From Ruminococcus sp. XPD3002 (GTDB taxonomy: Bacteria > Bacillota > Clostridia > Oscillospirales > Ruminococcaceae): DNA of 64,000 nt. A program made the position numbers and the translations under genes. Under the pieces are notes generated by a model, which saw nothing but the letters and a program-made list of their open reading frames with translations, made no database searches and had not been told where the DNA came from. Below, one piece after another: positions 1 through 8,044 of the stretch. Position 1 is the stretch's first letter, and every line of letters starts with the position of its first letter. The DNA lies in the NCBI GenBank assembly GCA_900119535.1, contig FPJT01000009.1, forward strand, positions 62,001 to 126,000, read 5' to 3'.

Positions 1-1785
1 ACCGAGGTTGAAAGGATACTTCAGATACTTTCACGCAGAAGCAAGAACAATCCGTGCCTTATCGGTGAGGCAGGTGTGGGAAAGACCGCTATCGTGGAAG
101 GAGTTGCAGAGCTGTTCGTGCGTAATCTTGTACCTGATACGCTGAAAAACAAGTTCATTTTCTCGCTGGATCTTGCACTTCTCCTCTCAGGTGCAAAATA
201 CAGGGGAGACTTTGAGGAGCGTGTCAAAGCCTGTATAGATGAAGCGGTCAACGCAGGAAATATCATACTCTTTATAGATGAGATACACACGATAGTTGGC
301 GCAGGTGCGGCTGAGGGAGCTATAGATGCGGCGAATATAATGAAGCCGCAGCTTGCAAGGGGCGAGATACAGGTGATAGGTGCGACGACCTTTGCCGAGT
401 ACAGCCGGACTATCGAAAAGGATCAGGCACTTGCAAGACGCTTTCAGCCTGTACACGTAAACGAGCCTTCCGAGGAAAGCTGTACCGATATGATACGTGG
501 ACTGAGAAACAGCTACGAGAGCTATCACGGAGTCAAGATAGACGATGATATAATATCCCTTGCAGTATCCCTTTCGGTAAGGTACATTCCTGACAGATGT
601 TTGCCCGATAAAGCTATAGACCTCATAGACGAGGCATGTGCATGTGCGAAGATACGCTGTAATTCGGGGATATGCAGGAGCGATACCGAATATATAAGTC
701 TGCGGGATACTCCATCTGCACTGAAAAGGGTAAGGCAGGCTATAAACGCAGTAGAGCCACGCAGAGTTACTGAGGAGGACGTTCTGTCCGTTGTATCCGT
801 AAGGACGGGTATACCTCTCAACAATATAACGGCGGAGGAATCGGAAAAGCTGGACCTTCTGGAGGATAGACTCAGCGAGAGAGTGATAGGTCACAGCTAC
901 GCCGTAAAGAAGATAACAAGCGCCGTATACAGGTCCCGTTCGGGACTGAGGGACGGTAAACGTCCTGCGGCATCTTTTCTGTTTGCAGGCCCTACGGGAG
1001 TGGGCAAGACCGAGCTTGCAAAAGCGCTTTCGGACTGCCTTTTCTGTTCGGAAAACTCCATGATAAGAATAGACATGTCGGAATACATGGAAAAGCACTC
1101 GGTGTCAAGACTTATCGGAGCTCCTCCCGGATATGCTGGCTACGAGGACAGAAACAATTCCCTGTGCGAGAAGATACGCCGTGAACCCTATTCCCTTGTG
1201 CTGTTCGACGAGATAGAGAAAGCGCATCCCGATGTGCTGAATATACTCCTTCAGATACTGGATGACGGAATACTGACAGACACCTCCATGCGGCGTGTGA
1301 GCTTCAGGAACAGTATGATAATCATGACCACAAATATAGGTGCAGAGGAGATAAGCGGAAGGACTTCCCTCGGCTTCGGAGGAGATGAGGAACCGCAGGA
1401 GAGTATGCGTGTTACGGAGAGAGTAAGGGAGCATTTTTCGCCTGAATTTATCAACAGGATAGATGATATCATCGTTTTCAGGGCACTCGAGACCGATGAC
1501 CTTATGAAAATAAGCCGTAAAGCACTTGATAACCTCAGTTTACGTGCAAAGGCACTTGGTATCGGTCTGAGCTATTCCGATGCGGTAGTAAGAGCGGTGG
1601 CGGCATCAAAAGAAACGGCAAGGTACGGCGCAAGACCGATAAAACGCCGTGTTACGGACCTTATCGAGAATGAACTGGCGCTTATGATAATCAATTCGAG
1701 AGTGCGCCGGGGGGACGATATCGCACTTGATATGAAAGAAGGAAGGATAAGCTTTTCAAAAAACGTTGCGGAGACCTGTCACTGA
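1..1785 (+). CDS. Clp-type AAA+ unfoldase ATPase (ClpA/ClpC-like), 5' end outside the window
   Basis: Two AAA+ modules are visible in the 594 codons present. Module 1 has Walker A GEAGVGKT (codons 22-29) and Walker B LFIDEIH (DE at 93-94). Module 2 has Walker A GPTGVGKT (330-337), the pore/GYVG-type stretch GAPPGYAGYE, Walker B LVLFDEIEKAHPD (403-404), sensor TTNIGA and FINRIDDI. The family unfolds proteins for a partner peptidase or for disaggregation, using ATP in the cytoplasm. The frame is open from base 1, so the N-terminal domain lies upstream. The segment between modules, after AIDLIDEACACAKIRC, is only about 45 residues; the coiled-coil M-domain of ClpB is absent and even the short ClpC one is not obvious. 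Assignment to Clp is certain from motifs; ClpA, ClpC or ClpE subtype is not. Confidence 0.93.
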   Translation, partial: TEVERILQILSRRSKNNPCLIGEAGVGKTAIVEGVAELFVRNLVPDTLKNKFIFSLDLALLLSGAKYRGDFEERVKACIDEAVNAGNIILFIDEIHTIVGAGAAEGAIDAANIMKPQLARGEIQVIGATTFAEYSRTIEKDQALARRFQPVHVNEPSEESCTDMIRGLRNSYESYHGVKIDDDIISLAVSLSVRYIPDRCLPDKAIDLIDEACACAKIRCNSGICRSDTEYISLRDTPSALKRVRQAINAVEPRRVTEEDVLSVVSVRTGIPLNNITAEESEKLDLLEDRLSERVIGHSYAVKKITSAVYRSRSGLRDGKRPAASFLFAGPTGVGKTELAKALSDCLFCSENSMIRIDMSEYMEKHSVSRLIGAPPGYAGYEDRNNSLCEKIRREPYSLVLFDEIEKAHPDVLNILLQILDDGILTDTSMRRVSFRNSMIIMTTNIGAEEISGRTSLGFGGDEEPQESMRVTERVREHFSPEFINRIDDIIVFRALETDDLMKISRKALDNLSLRAKALGIGLSYSDAVVRAVAASKETARYGARPIKRRVTDLIENELALMIINSRVRRGDDIALDMKEGRISFSKNVAETCH

Positions 1786-2065
1786 TATGATCAGTTTGGG
1801 TGAGAACTGACGATGTAAGATTAATTTATACGGGAATAAGCGGGGTGCAGGGTTACTCCCTGTTGTACAGGGAGATGTCAGCGAAGCTGACAGAGGGTAC
1901 GGGCGACCGTTGGGAGCCGCTCGCTCCCTGCCGGAGTCCGGAGGCAGAGCCTCTGGTGGGGTTGAAGGGGCAACGCCATGCAAGAGAGAGCGTTCCTTTC
2001 AGACATCTACAGAACAAATATCCTACAAATTTTAGTACATTCTGTTGCCGTGTGCAGCTGATAAC
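1786..2065. repeat. Gene-free stretch packed with short palindromes (REP-like)
   Basis: About 280 bases between the Clp gene and the next promoter hold consecutive hairpins: CTCCCTGT-ttgt-ACAGGGAG type (about 1856-1874), TGTCAGC-GA-AGCTGACA (about 1877-1892), a GGGAGC/GCTCCC palindrome (about 1914-1928) and AGGCAGAGCCTCT near 1943. The tail CAAGAGAGAGCGTTCC resembles the segment ending near 17858 (GCAAGAGAGGGCGTTCCC), so this belongs to a dispersed family. No convincing gene is seen; short open frames here are repeat sequence. Confidence 0.55.
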
Positions 2066-2071
2066 AGATAC

Positions 2072-2100
2072 TTGACTTTATCGCCGTAAAGTATTATAAT
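2072..2100 (+). promoter_or_regulatory. SigmaA promoter for the patatin gene
   Basis: TTGACT (2072-2077), 17-bp spacer, TATAAT (2095-2100). It lies 100 bases before the patatin-like gene, whose ribosome binding site is GGAGG at 2191-2195. Confidence 0.8.
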
Positions 2101-2200
2101 GTAATATGTCAGCAATGACTGCTTATGGTGGGTATTACCCTGACATTAATAATTATATACGCTGTTAAATCTACTATTTTTATATCATACGGAGGATAAG

Positions 2201-3064
2201 ATGAAGTCAGGTCTTGTTATGGAAGGCGGCGCTATGCGAGGTCTGTTTACCGCAGGCGTTACAGATGTACTAATGGAAAACGGAATTACTTTTGACGGCG
2301 CTGTGGGAGTCTCTGCAGGTGCATGCTTCGGATGCAACTATAAGTCCCATCAGCCAAGAAGAGCAATAAGATACAACACAAGGTTCTGCAATGACAAGAG
2401 GTATTGCAGTGTTCATTCCCTTATCACTACAGGTGATATGTTCGGAGCTGAATTCTGCTATCACACCATTCCCAATGAGCTGGACCTGTTCGACCACGAG
2501 ACATTCAAAAACGAGCCTATGGAGTTCTTTGTAGTTGCAACGGATATCGAAAAAGGCCATGCGGTATATCACCGCTGCCGCAGTTCCGAGGACAGCGAGC
2601 TTGAATGGATAAGAGCGTCCGCTTCTATGCCCCTTGCAGCACGTATCGTTGAAGCGGAGGGCAGAAAGCTTCTGGACGGCGGTATCACCGACTCTATACC
2701 ACTTCGCTTCATGGAGAAAACTGGCTATGACAGGAATGTTGTAATACTGACTCAGCCGAGAAACTACACTAAAAAGCCGAGCAAGAGCCTTGCACTTATC
2801 AAAGCTGCATACAGAAAATATCCCGAACTCGTCAGGGCATATGCCGAGCGTCCTAAGATGTACAACGACCAGCTGAAGTACGTCCGCAGGTCGGAAAGCG
2901 ACGGAAGAGCACTGGTGATCGCACCTGCTGAAAAGCTTCCTGTGGGACATATCGAGCATGATCCCGAAGTTCTTCTGGAGGTCTATCGCCTCGGACGTAA
3001 AGCAGCAAATGAAAAACTGGAAGAGGTGTTCGCGTTCCTCGGACAGGAAGAGACAGTGAACTGA
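2201..3064 (+). CDS. Patatin-like phospholipase family protein
   Basis: A 287-residue cytoplasmic serine hydrolase of the patatin/RssA family, expected to cleave acyl ester bonds of lipids with a Ser-Asp dyad. The oxyanion-hole glycines are in EGGAMRG (residues 8-14), the nucleophile is Ser38 in GVSAG, and the dyad Asp159 is in LLDGGITD. No signal peptide. The GGAGG site 5 bases before ATG supports this start. It is followed after 26 bases by a cyclase-family gene, probably co-transcribed. The family is clear; the natural substrate is unknown. Confidence 0.9.
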   Translation: MKSGLVMEGGAMRGLFTAGVTDVLMENGITFDGAVGVSAGACFGCNYKSHQPRRAIRYNTRFCNDKRYCSVHSLITTGDMFGAEFCYHTIPNELDLFDHETFKNEPMEFFVVATDIEKGHAVYHRCRSSEDSELEWIRASASMPLAARIVEAEGRKLLDGGITDSIPLRFMEKTGYDRNVVILTQPRNYTKKPSKSLALIKAAYRKYPELVRAYAERPKMYNDQLKYVRRSESDGRALVIAPAEKLPVGHIEHDPEVLLEVYRLGRKAANEKLEEVFAFLGQEETVN

Positions 3065-3090
3065 GGAGCAGTTCAGAAAAGAGGATGAAA

Positions 3091-3672
3091 ATGATAATAG
3101 ATATTTCTCAGGAGGTATTCTCCTGTAACGTGTTTGAGGGTGATCCATTGCCTGTACGCAGACAGGTCAGAAAAATGGACGAGGGCGAGCTGTATAACCT
3201 TACTGAGCTGTCAATGTGTGCTCATAACGGAACTCATACAGATGCGCCTTACCACTTTATAAACGACGGTAAAACGATAGATCAGGTGTCACTTGATCAC
3301 TTCATAGGCGATTGCTATGTAGCCCGCCACGAGGGTGACGTAAGTGCAGAGGATGCTGAAACCATAATGAAAAAAGCTGAGGCGGCAGGCGCTTCCAAGC
3401 GTATACTCATAGCAGGAAAAGCCGTAGTTACTGCGGAAGCTGCAAGAGTGTTCGCAGCTCACGGGATACTGCTCATCGGCAACGAGAGCCAGACTGTAGG
3501 TCCTGAAAATGCACCTATGGAAGTACACCTTATCCTTCTCGGTGCGGAAGTGGTGCTTCTTGAAGGCATAGTGCTCAAGGAAGTTGAAGAGGGAAAATAC
3601 TTCCTCAGTGCCGCTCCGCTGAACCTCGGAGGAAGTGACGGTTCTCCGTGCAGGGCGGTACTTATTCGCTGA
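3091..3672 (+). CDS. Cyclase family protein (kynurenine formamidase-like metal hydrolase)
   Basis: A 193-residue member of the cyclase/KynB superfamily (PF04199). The metal-binding signature is HNGTHTDAPYH (His45, His49, Asp51, His55 with this start). Family members hydrolyse N-formylkynurenine, isatin or other amides; no kynurenine-pathway neighbours are present, so the substrate is unknown. An in-frame ATG six bases upstream (3085) sits directly against the AGAGG ribosome binding site, so ATG 3091 with 6-base spacing is preferred. Ends just before the promoter of the pnuC unit. Confidence 0.85.
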   Translation: MIIDISQEVFSCNVFEGDPLPVRRQVRKMDEGELYNLTELSMCAHNGTHTDAPYHFINDGKTIDQVSLDHFIGDCYVARHEGDVSAEDAETIMKKAEAAGASKRILIAGKAVVTAEAARVFAAHGILLIGNESQTVGPENAPMEVHLILLGAEVVLLEGIVLKEVEEGKYFLSAAPLNLGGSDGSPCRAVLIR

Positions 3673-3674
3673 GC

Positions 3675-3703
3675 TTGACTTGATGTCAGCAAAGTGGTAT
3701 AAT
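3675..3703 (+). promoter_or_regulatory. SigmaA promoter of the pnuC leader
   Basis: TTGACT (3675-3680), 17-bp spacer, TATAAT (3698-3703). It starts at the very end of the preceding gene and leaves an untranslated leader of about 108 bases before pnuC. Confidence 0.85.
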
Positions 3704-3709
3704 ATCATC

Positions 3710-3806
3710 GTAGAATCGAATATAACTGCCACCGGGCAGAGAAATGCAGAAGCATTCGTCCCACATCGTTAGGTCTTTGAAGATGTGAGGGCGGATGCTT
3801 TTTTTA
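3710..3806 (+). promoter_or_regulatory. Terminator-controlled leader RNA upstream of pnuC (riboswitch candidate)
   Basis: The leader holds hairpin CTGCC-ACCG-GGCAG (3726-3739), then AATGC-AGAA-GCATT (3743-3756), then a long terminator stem (arms 3751-3767 and 3782-3799) followed by seven T (3799-3805). The GCATT arm is shared between the second hairpin and the terminator, so the two folds exclude each other. The GGAGG ribosome binding site of pnuC starts three bases after the T-run, so termination would switch the gene off. This is the layout of a transcriptional riboswitch. I could not match it to TPP, preQ1 or NAD+ riboswitch consensus sequences as I know them. Confidence 0.55.
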
Positions 3807-3817
3807 CGGAGGATAAT

Positions 3818-4516
3818 ATGAGAAAGATACGTGACTATTTTACAAGGGGAGAGCTTATGCTGTGGGGAGCGTCGGTATTGTTTATAACCGTATCCTTCCT
3901 GCTGTTCGACAGGAGCAATTATCTGACGTTTACCGCTTCGCTTATCGGAGCAACATCACTTATACTTAACGCCAAGGGAAATCCGCTGGGACAGCTTCTC
4001 ATGGTGATATTCAGCATCCTTTACGGCATCATATCCTACTCATTCCGCTACTACGGAGAGATGATAACCTACCTCGGGATGACTGCGCCAATGGCTGTAT
4101 TTGCGCTTATATCATGGCTTCGTCACCCTTATAAGGGGAATCGTTCGGAGGTCGCAGTGAATGAGATATCCTCTGCTGAAACTGTGTTCATGCTGATACT
4201 TACGGCGGCGGTCACTGTGGCTTTTCGTTATATACTCGGTTATTTCGGAACGGCAAATCTCATTCCGAGTACACTTTCGGTAACAACGAGCTTTATGGCG
4301 GTTTACCTTACATTCCGCAGAAGTCAGTACTATGCGGTTGCTTATGCCGCAAACGATGTGATACTCATAATCCTGTGGGTACTTGCTTCTGCCGCTGACA
4401 AAAAATACGTATCTGTAGCTGTATGCTTCGCGATGTTTCTTGTCAACGACATTTACGGTTTTATAAGCTGGAGATGGATGCACAGGCGTCAGCTTGACAA
4501 CTATTCGGCGATGTGA
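3818..4516 (+). CDS. pnuC: PnuC-type nicotinamide riboside/nucleoside transporter
   Basis: A 232-residue membrane protein with about seven hydrophobic segments and the PnuC features ASLIGATSLILNAKG near the N-terminus and FLVNDIYGFISWRWM near the C-terminus. PnuC proteins take up nicotinamide riboside by facilitated diffusion for NAD synthesis; relatives PnuT, PnuX and PnuN carry other vitamins or nucleosides, so the ligand is inferred. An in-frame ATG 33 bases upstream falls inside the terminator hairpin, so the start is ATG 3818, 5 bases after GGAGG (3808-3812). It has its own promoter and a regulatory leader whose ligand could reveal the substrate. Confidence 0.85.
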   Translation: MRKIRDYFTRGELMLWGASVLFITVSFLLFDRSNYLTFTASLIGATSLILNAKGNPLGQLLMVIFSILYGIISYSFRYYGEMITYLGMTAPMAVFALISWLRHPYKGNRSEVAVNEISSAETVFMLILTAAVTVAFRYILGYFGTANLIPSTLSVTTSFMAVYLTFRRSQYYAVAYAANDVILIILWVLASAADKKYVSVAVCFAMFLVNDIYGFISWRWMHRRQLDNYSAM

Positions 4517-4522
4517 TAATAT
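4494..4522 (+). promoter_or_regulatory. Promoter overlapping the end of pnuC
   Basis: TTGACA (4494-4499), 17-bp spacer, TAATAT (4517-4522). It overlaps the last codons of pnuC and would start transcription about 30 bases before the DIP1984-family gene. Confidence 0.7.
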
Positions 4523-4556
4523 AGTGTTATACTACTATTCAAGGAGCGTGAGTTTT

Positions 4557-5009
4557 ATGAAGCTTGCAGAAGCTTTACAGGAAAGAGCGGACCTTGCAAG
4601 ACAGATAGACCGTCTCGCAGGAAGACTCAATCTGAACGTTATCTATCAGGAGGGCGAGAAGCCTGCCGAGGATCCGAAGGAACTGTTCAAGGAGCTCGAT
4701 GCGGCTTCGGACAGACTACGTGAACTTATCGGACGCATCAACTCTACCAACTGTCAGACCGTATGCGACGGAAAAACTCTTACACAGATGATAGCTGACA
4801 AGGATGTGCTGGTGAAGAAACTTGCATGTTATAAGAACGTGGCAATGTCAGCAAGTCAGACAGCCGCAAGGGCAAGAGGTACAGAGATAAAGATGCTCAG
4901 TGCCGTAGATGTGAAGAAGCTTCAGAAGCAGATAGACGATATGTCAAAGGAGCTTCGTCAGCTGGATAATAAGATACAGTCACTTAACTGGACTACCGAG
5001 CTTATCTGA
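4557..5009 (+). CDS. DIP1984 family protein (septicolysin-like)
   Basis: A 150-residue, highly charged, largely helical protein beginning MKLAEALQERADL, the typical opening of DIP1984/septicolysin-family proteins. The body contains the segment RINSTNC and a C-terminal coiled-coil KLQKQIDDMSKELRQLD. No signal peptide or membrane segment, so it is likely cytoplasmic. Biochemical function is not established for the family. ATG 4557 follows AAGGAG (4541-4546); an earlier in-frame start would overlap pnuC and add a non-conserved tail. It has its own promoter at 4494-4522. Confidence 0.85.
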   Translation: MKLAEALQERADLARQIDRLAGRLNLNVIYQEGEKPAEDPKELFKELDAASDRLRELIGRINSTNCQTVCDGKTLTQMIADKDVLVKKLACYKNVAMSASQTAARARGTEIKMLSAVDVKKLQKQIDDMSKELRQLDNKIQSLNWTTELI

Positions 5010-5227
5010 CTATTTAAGGTGTAGCCTGCAAGCAGGGCGAACGTGCTTTTGCCTGTTTCAAGTAAAACATGCAGCTTCAGAACGTTAAGGGCGGCGTATT
5101 ATTTTATCGTTAGTGCCCCGATAGCTAACAAATGTATCGTTATAGCTTATCTTATGTTTATTACCATACGTTGACTGCTGCGGCGAGGGTGGGCCGTGGG
5201 ATATTTATACAAAAAAGTTTATATGTT

Positions 5228-5449
5228 TTATCGGGGGAAAACCTTTCTGAGGAAAGGTTCTTCCCCCGAACCCCTTTTCCAAAGACTTTTTGCCCCAAAT
5301 TTTCAGCCTTACAGGGTACCCACTCAAAGTATTACTAAACTGACAGTTTTACATGAGAACCCTGTAAGGCTGAAAATTTAAAGTAAAGGCTTTGCAAAAA
5401 AATTGAGGAAAGTCCTTCTCAAAAGGGCTTCCCTCAATAACACATATTA
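5228..5449 (+). repeat. Dispersed palindromic element, copy 1
   Basis: This fills most of the 457-base gap after the DIP1984 gene. It opens with a GGGGGAAAACC/GGTTCTTCCCCC hairpin, then CCAAAGACTTTTTG, then a perfect 21-bp inverted repeat (5297-5317 with 5359-5379, core TTTTCAGCCTTACAGGGT), and ends with a GAGGAAAG/CTTCCCTC hairpin. A second copy lies on the other strand at 22510-22695, with the same core CAGCCTTACA but different stem tips that still pair. It has no coding capacity and behaves like a non-autonomous mobile or REP-like element. The remaining bases 5010-5227 show no gene. Confidence 0.75.
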
Positions 5450-5466
5450 GCTCTCTTGTATAAGTA

Positions 5467-5994
5467 TCACTGTTCCAGAAGGACGGCATCGGTGAGCTGG
5501 CAATAGGTATTTACGCCTTCCTTATAGTAATTGAACTTGCCCGAAACAGTTATCTCGGTATTAAGCGCAGGGTAGTCATCGGGGTACTTGTATTCGTCAC
5601 CAAGTACGAACTCTATTCCCTGACTGCAGCAGGCAGTCGCATCTGATATGAGAACTGCGAAGTACTCCTGCTGAGTCTGAGGATCCTGATAGTAGCTGAA
5701 TGGACCGCGTACCTTTACGCTCTTTCCTACATAATCCTCGGAGCTGTAGACCATATCGTATACCTGAGAATATATCATCGTTGAACTGAGTTTTGTAAGA
5801 TCAACATCGTATTCTTCCTCGAAGTAGTTCGATGTATCGAAGTCTGAAGCGGCATTGCTCTTGCTGCTTGCTTCGGAAGAGCTGCTTCCGTTCATCTGCG
5901 ACTCTATGACTCCCGAGACATTTGCGCTTCCGCAGGCTGACAGCAGCATAGCGGCACATAATACGGCAGTTGTTTTAATTAGTCTGTGTTTCAT
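5467..5994 (-). CDS. CC-motif lipoprotein of the zinc transporter operon, paralogue 2
   Basis: A 175-residue lipoprotein with signal peptide and lipobox MLLSAC, a Ser-rich linker, and a C-terminal domain of about 110 residues resembling an OB-like fold: GKSVKVRGPFSYY, SDATACCSQGIEFVL, YPDDYPALNTEITVSG. It is a clear paralogue of the upstream gene (shared DLTxLxSxMxYxQxxDMV, CCxQGIEFVL, YPDDYP). The paired cysteines followed by QGIEF recall the CC motif of the DUF1980/TIGR03943 family often found with metal regulons; that link is my inference. It overlaps the upstream gene by 20 bases, so it is translationally coupled in the znuACB operon. The start ATG 5994 follows AGGAGG. Probable role: surface zinc binding or delivery. 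Confidence 0.8.
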   Translation of the reverse strand: MKHRLIKTTAVLCAAMLLSACGSANVSGVIESQMNGSSSSEASSKSNAASDFDTSNYFEEEYDVDLTKLSSTMIYSQVYDMVYSSEDYVGKSVKVRGPFSYYQDPQTQQEYFAVLISDATACCSQGIEFVLGDEYKYPDDYPALNTEITVSGKFNYYKEGVNTYCQLTDAVLLEQ

Positions 5995-6484
5995 TTGTGT
6001 TTCCTCCTGCGGGAACGACCGAAACGATCTCGGCGTCCAGAAGCTGGCAGTATATAGCGTGGTATTCGTCGTATGCATTGAATGTTCCTGTAACAGTTAT
6101 CTCGTCGCCTATCTGCGGATAATCATCGGGGTAGGTGTGTTCGCCTTTCAGTACGAATTCTATTCCCTGATTGCAGCACTGTGCGGCATCGGGGATGAAT
6201 ACCGAGAAGTAGTCCTTGCCTGCGGGATCCTTATAATACTGGAAATTGCCCTTGACTCTCACGGAAAGTCCCATATACGGCTCGTAGTTATTGACCATAT
6301 CGAAAATCTGACCGTACATCATATTGGAATTCAGCTGAGTAAGGTCGCAGTCGTAGCCGTCATTAGCGAGGGCGAGTATATAGTCGGGGAGTTGTGAGGA
6401 GCTTTCGCTTTCCTGAGAAGAGCTGCTGTTTCCGCAGCCTGTAAGCATAATGCAGGCAATACCTGCGGCGATGAGCCTTTTCAT
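5975..6484 (-). CDS. CC-motif lipoprotein of the zinc transporter operon, paralogue 1
   Basis: A 169-residue lipoprotein: signal peptide and lipobox CIMLTGCG, Ser/Glu-rich linker, then the same domain as its neighbour (MGLSVRVKGNFQYY, PDAAQCCNQGIEFVL, YPDDYPQIGDEITVTG). The ATG overlaps the stop of the znuB-like gene (ATGA), and GGAGG lies about 8 bases before it. Longer in-frame starts would run deep into znuB and remove the signal peptide, so they are rejected. The tandem duplication inside a zinc-import operon implies a metal-linked extracytoplasmic role, but no biochemical function is known to me. Confidence 0.8.
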   Translation of the reverse strand: MKRLIAAGIACIMLTGCGNSSSSQESESSSQLPDYILALANDGYDCDLTQLNSNMMYGQIFDMVNNYEPYMGLSVRVKGNFQYYKDPAGKDYFSVFIPDAAQCCNQGIEFVLKGEHTYPDDYPQIGDEITVTGTFNAYDEYHAIYCQLLDAEIVSVVPAGGNTNETQTN

Positions 6485-7335
6485 GCCTTTGCCCTCCCTG
6501 TAAACGCTGAGGTTATCCAGAAAATGAGGAATACCACTATATCTGCGGTAACTATTGTTGAACCTACGGGAGTGGAGAAGAGTATCGAAAGGAGTATTCC
6601 AACTGCGGCGCATATTACGGATATGACTGCCGAGCAGATGATAACGCCGCGGAAACTTTTGAAAAGACGCATTGCAGAGAGTGCAGGGAATATTATGAGC
6701 GCGGAGATAAGAAGCGAACCAACAAGGTTCATTGCAAGTACTATGATAAGTGCGGTGATAACTGCGATAAGAAGGTTGTAGGCATCGGACTTTATACCCG
6801 TAGCCTTTGAGAAATTCTCATCGAAGGTAACTGCAAAAATTTTGTTGTAGAAGATAATGAATACTGCGATGACTATGGCAGCCATAATAGTACAGAGCCA
6901 TACATCGGCTTTTTTCAGGGTAAGTATCGATGTGGAGCCGAACAGAGTGCTGCAAACGTCCGCAGAGATGTTCGAGGACGAAGGGAAGAGGTTCATGAGC
7001 ATATAGCCTATGGCAAGCGCACCAACGGATATCATGGCGACTGCCGCATCTCCCTTTATCTTGGTGTTCTGACCTGTTCTCAGCAGGAGTATCGCTGAGA
7101 TAACAGTAACGGGGATAATGAGGTACATCTTGTTGGTGAGCCCTGTAACAGCGGCAACAGCCATTGCTCCGAAAGCGACATGTGAAAGACCGTCGCCGAT
7201 GAACGAGAAGCGTTTTAGTACGAGAGTAACGCCGAGAAGGGACGAGCATAATGCAATGAGAAGTCCCACTATAAAAGCGTAGCGTACAAACGGATAGCTG
7301 AAATACAGCTGGAGCTTATCCATAATATCAGTCAT
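6481..7335 (-). CDS. znuB: Zinc/manganese ABC transporter permease (ZnuB-like)
   Basis: A 284-residue polytopic membrane protein of the ABC-3 metal permease family (ZnuB/AdcB), with eight or nine hydrophobic helices and the characteristic opening LLGVTLVLKRFSFIGDGLSHVAFG, where the conserved SHVAFG loop contacts the ATPase. It forms the membrane channel that moves zinc or manganese from the binding lipoprotein into the cytoplasm. It overlaps the ATPase gene by 8 bases and the next lipoprotein gene by 4, indicating one operon. Metal specificity is inferred from the Zur-like box upstream. Confidence 0.92.
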   Translation of the reverse strand: MTDIMDKLQLYFSYPFVRYAFIVGLLIALCSSLLGVTLVLKRFSFIGDGLSHVAFGAMAVAAVTGLTNKMYLIIPVTVISAILLLRTGQNTKIKGDAAVAMISVGALAIGYMLMNLFPSSSNISADVCSTLFGSTSILTLKKADVWLCTIMAAIVIAVFIIFYNKIFAVTFDENFSKATGIKSDAYNLLIAVITALIIVLAMNLVGSLLISALIIFPALSAMRLFKSFRGVIICSAVISVICAAVGILLSILFSTPVGSTIVTADIVVFLIFWITSAFTGRAKA

Positions 7336-8044
7336 TGTCCTTCACCTCCGCATCGATGAACGAGCGTCCTGTCTTGCTGTTCATGTATTCTTCTTTAGTA
7401 CCGAAAAACAGCTGCTTCTTACCGATATGAAGTATATGGCTCGCATATTTGAGCGCAGCTGCAAGATCGTGGGATACCATTATTATAGTGATGCCTTCCT
7501 TGTTAAGTGAGGCGATAAGGTCATAGAGGTCTGTCTGAGCGCGGGGATCGAGTCCCGTAACAGGCTCATCAAGAAGGAGCATCTTCCTTGTGGCACAAAG
7601 CGCACGGGCAAGGAGTACCCTCTGCTGCTGACCGCCCGAAAGGTCACGGTAGCATCTGCCTGCAAGTTCGGTAATGCCGAGCTGTTTCATAGTACTTTCC
7701 GCAAGCTTTTTTTCCTCCTTGTTGTAGAAGGGACGGAAGCCTGTCTTTGAAAGACATCCCGACTGGACTATCTCCCTTACCGATGCAGGGAAGTCCCTCT
7801 GTACGGGAGTCTGCTGTGGAAGGTAGCCTATTTCTGTAGCCTTGAAGCCTTCGCACCATTCTATTTTTCCGCTGACCTGCGGTTTAAGTCCGAGAAGTGC
7901 CTTTATCAGCGTACTTTTTCCCGAACCGTTCTCGCCGAGTATGCAGAGATAATCACCGCTGCTCACGGTGAAGTTCAGTCCCTCGGTAACGATGCCGTCC
8001 TCATAGCCGAGAGCGGCGTTTTCGCAAATTATCTGTTTAGCCAT
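7328..8044 (-). CDS. znuC: Zinc/manganese ABC transporter ATP-binding protein (ZnuC-like)
   Basis: A 238-residue ABC ATPase: Walker A GENGSGKST (residues about 37-45), Q-loop GYLPQQTP, signature LSGGQQQR, Walker B MLLLDEP and switch His in MVSHD. It powers the permease encoded directly downstream. The stop and start overlap by one base with the substrate-binding gene, and by 8 bases with the permease gene, as expected for a tightly coupled metal-import operon. Confidence 0.93.
   Translation of the reverse strand: MAKQIICENAALGYEDGIVTEGLNFTVSSGDYLCILGENGSGKSTLIKALLGLKPQVSGKIEWCEGFKATEIGYLPQQTPVQRDFPASVREIVQSGCLSKTGFRPFYNKEEKKLAESTMKQLGITELAGRCYRDLSGGQQQRVLLARALCATRKMLLLDEPVTGLDPRAQTDLYDLIASLNKEGITIIMVSHDLAAALKYASHILHIGKKQLFFGTKEEYMNSKTGRSFIDAEVKDND

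Noticed and set aside
187..1098. A 303-codon open frame on the minus strand inside the Clp gene
   Set aside because: It is antisense to a strongly conserved AAA+ gene, with Cys/Tyr/Arg-rich composition typical of antisense frames, and no ribosome binding site.
2270..3148. A 292-codon minus-strand frame opposite the patatin gene
   Set aside because: Composition and lack of motifs show it is a shadow of the patatin and cyclase genes.
3710..3806. TPP or ZTP riboswitch at pnuC
   Set aside because: A GCCACCGGGCA stretch resembles part of the ZTP 3' hairpin, but the large 5' domain cannot fit between promoter and hairpin; TPP consensus boxes are absent.
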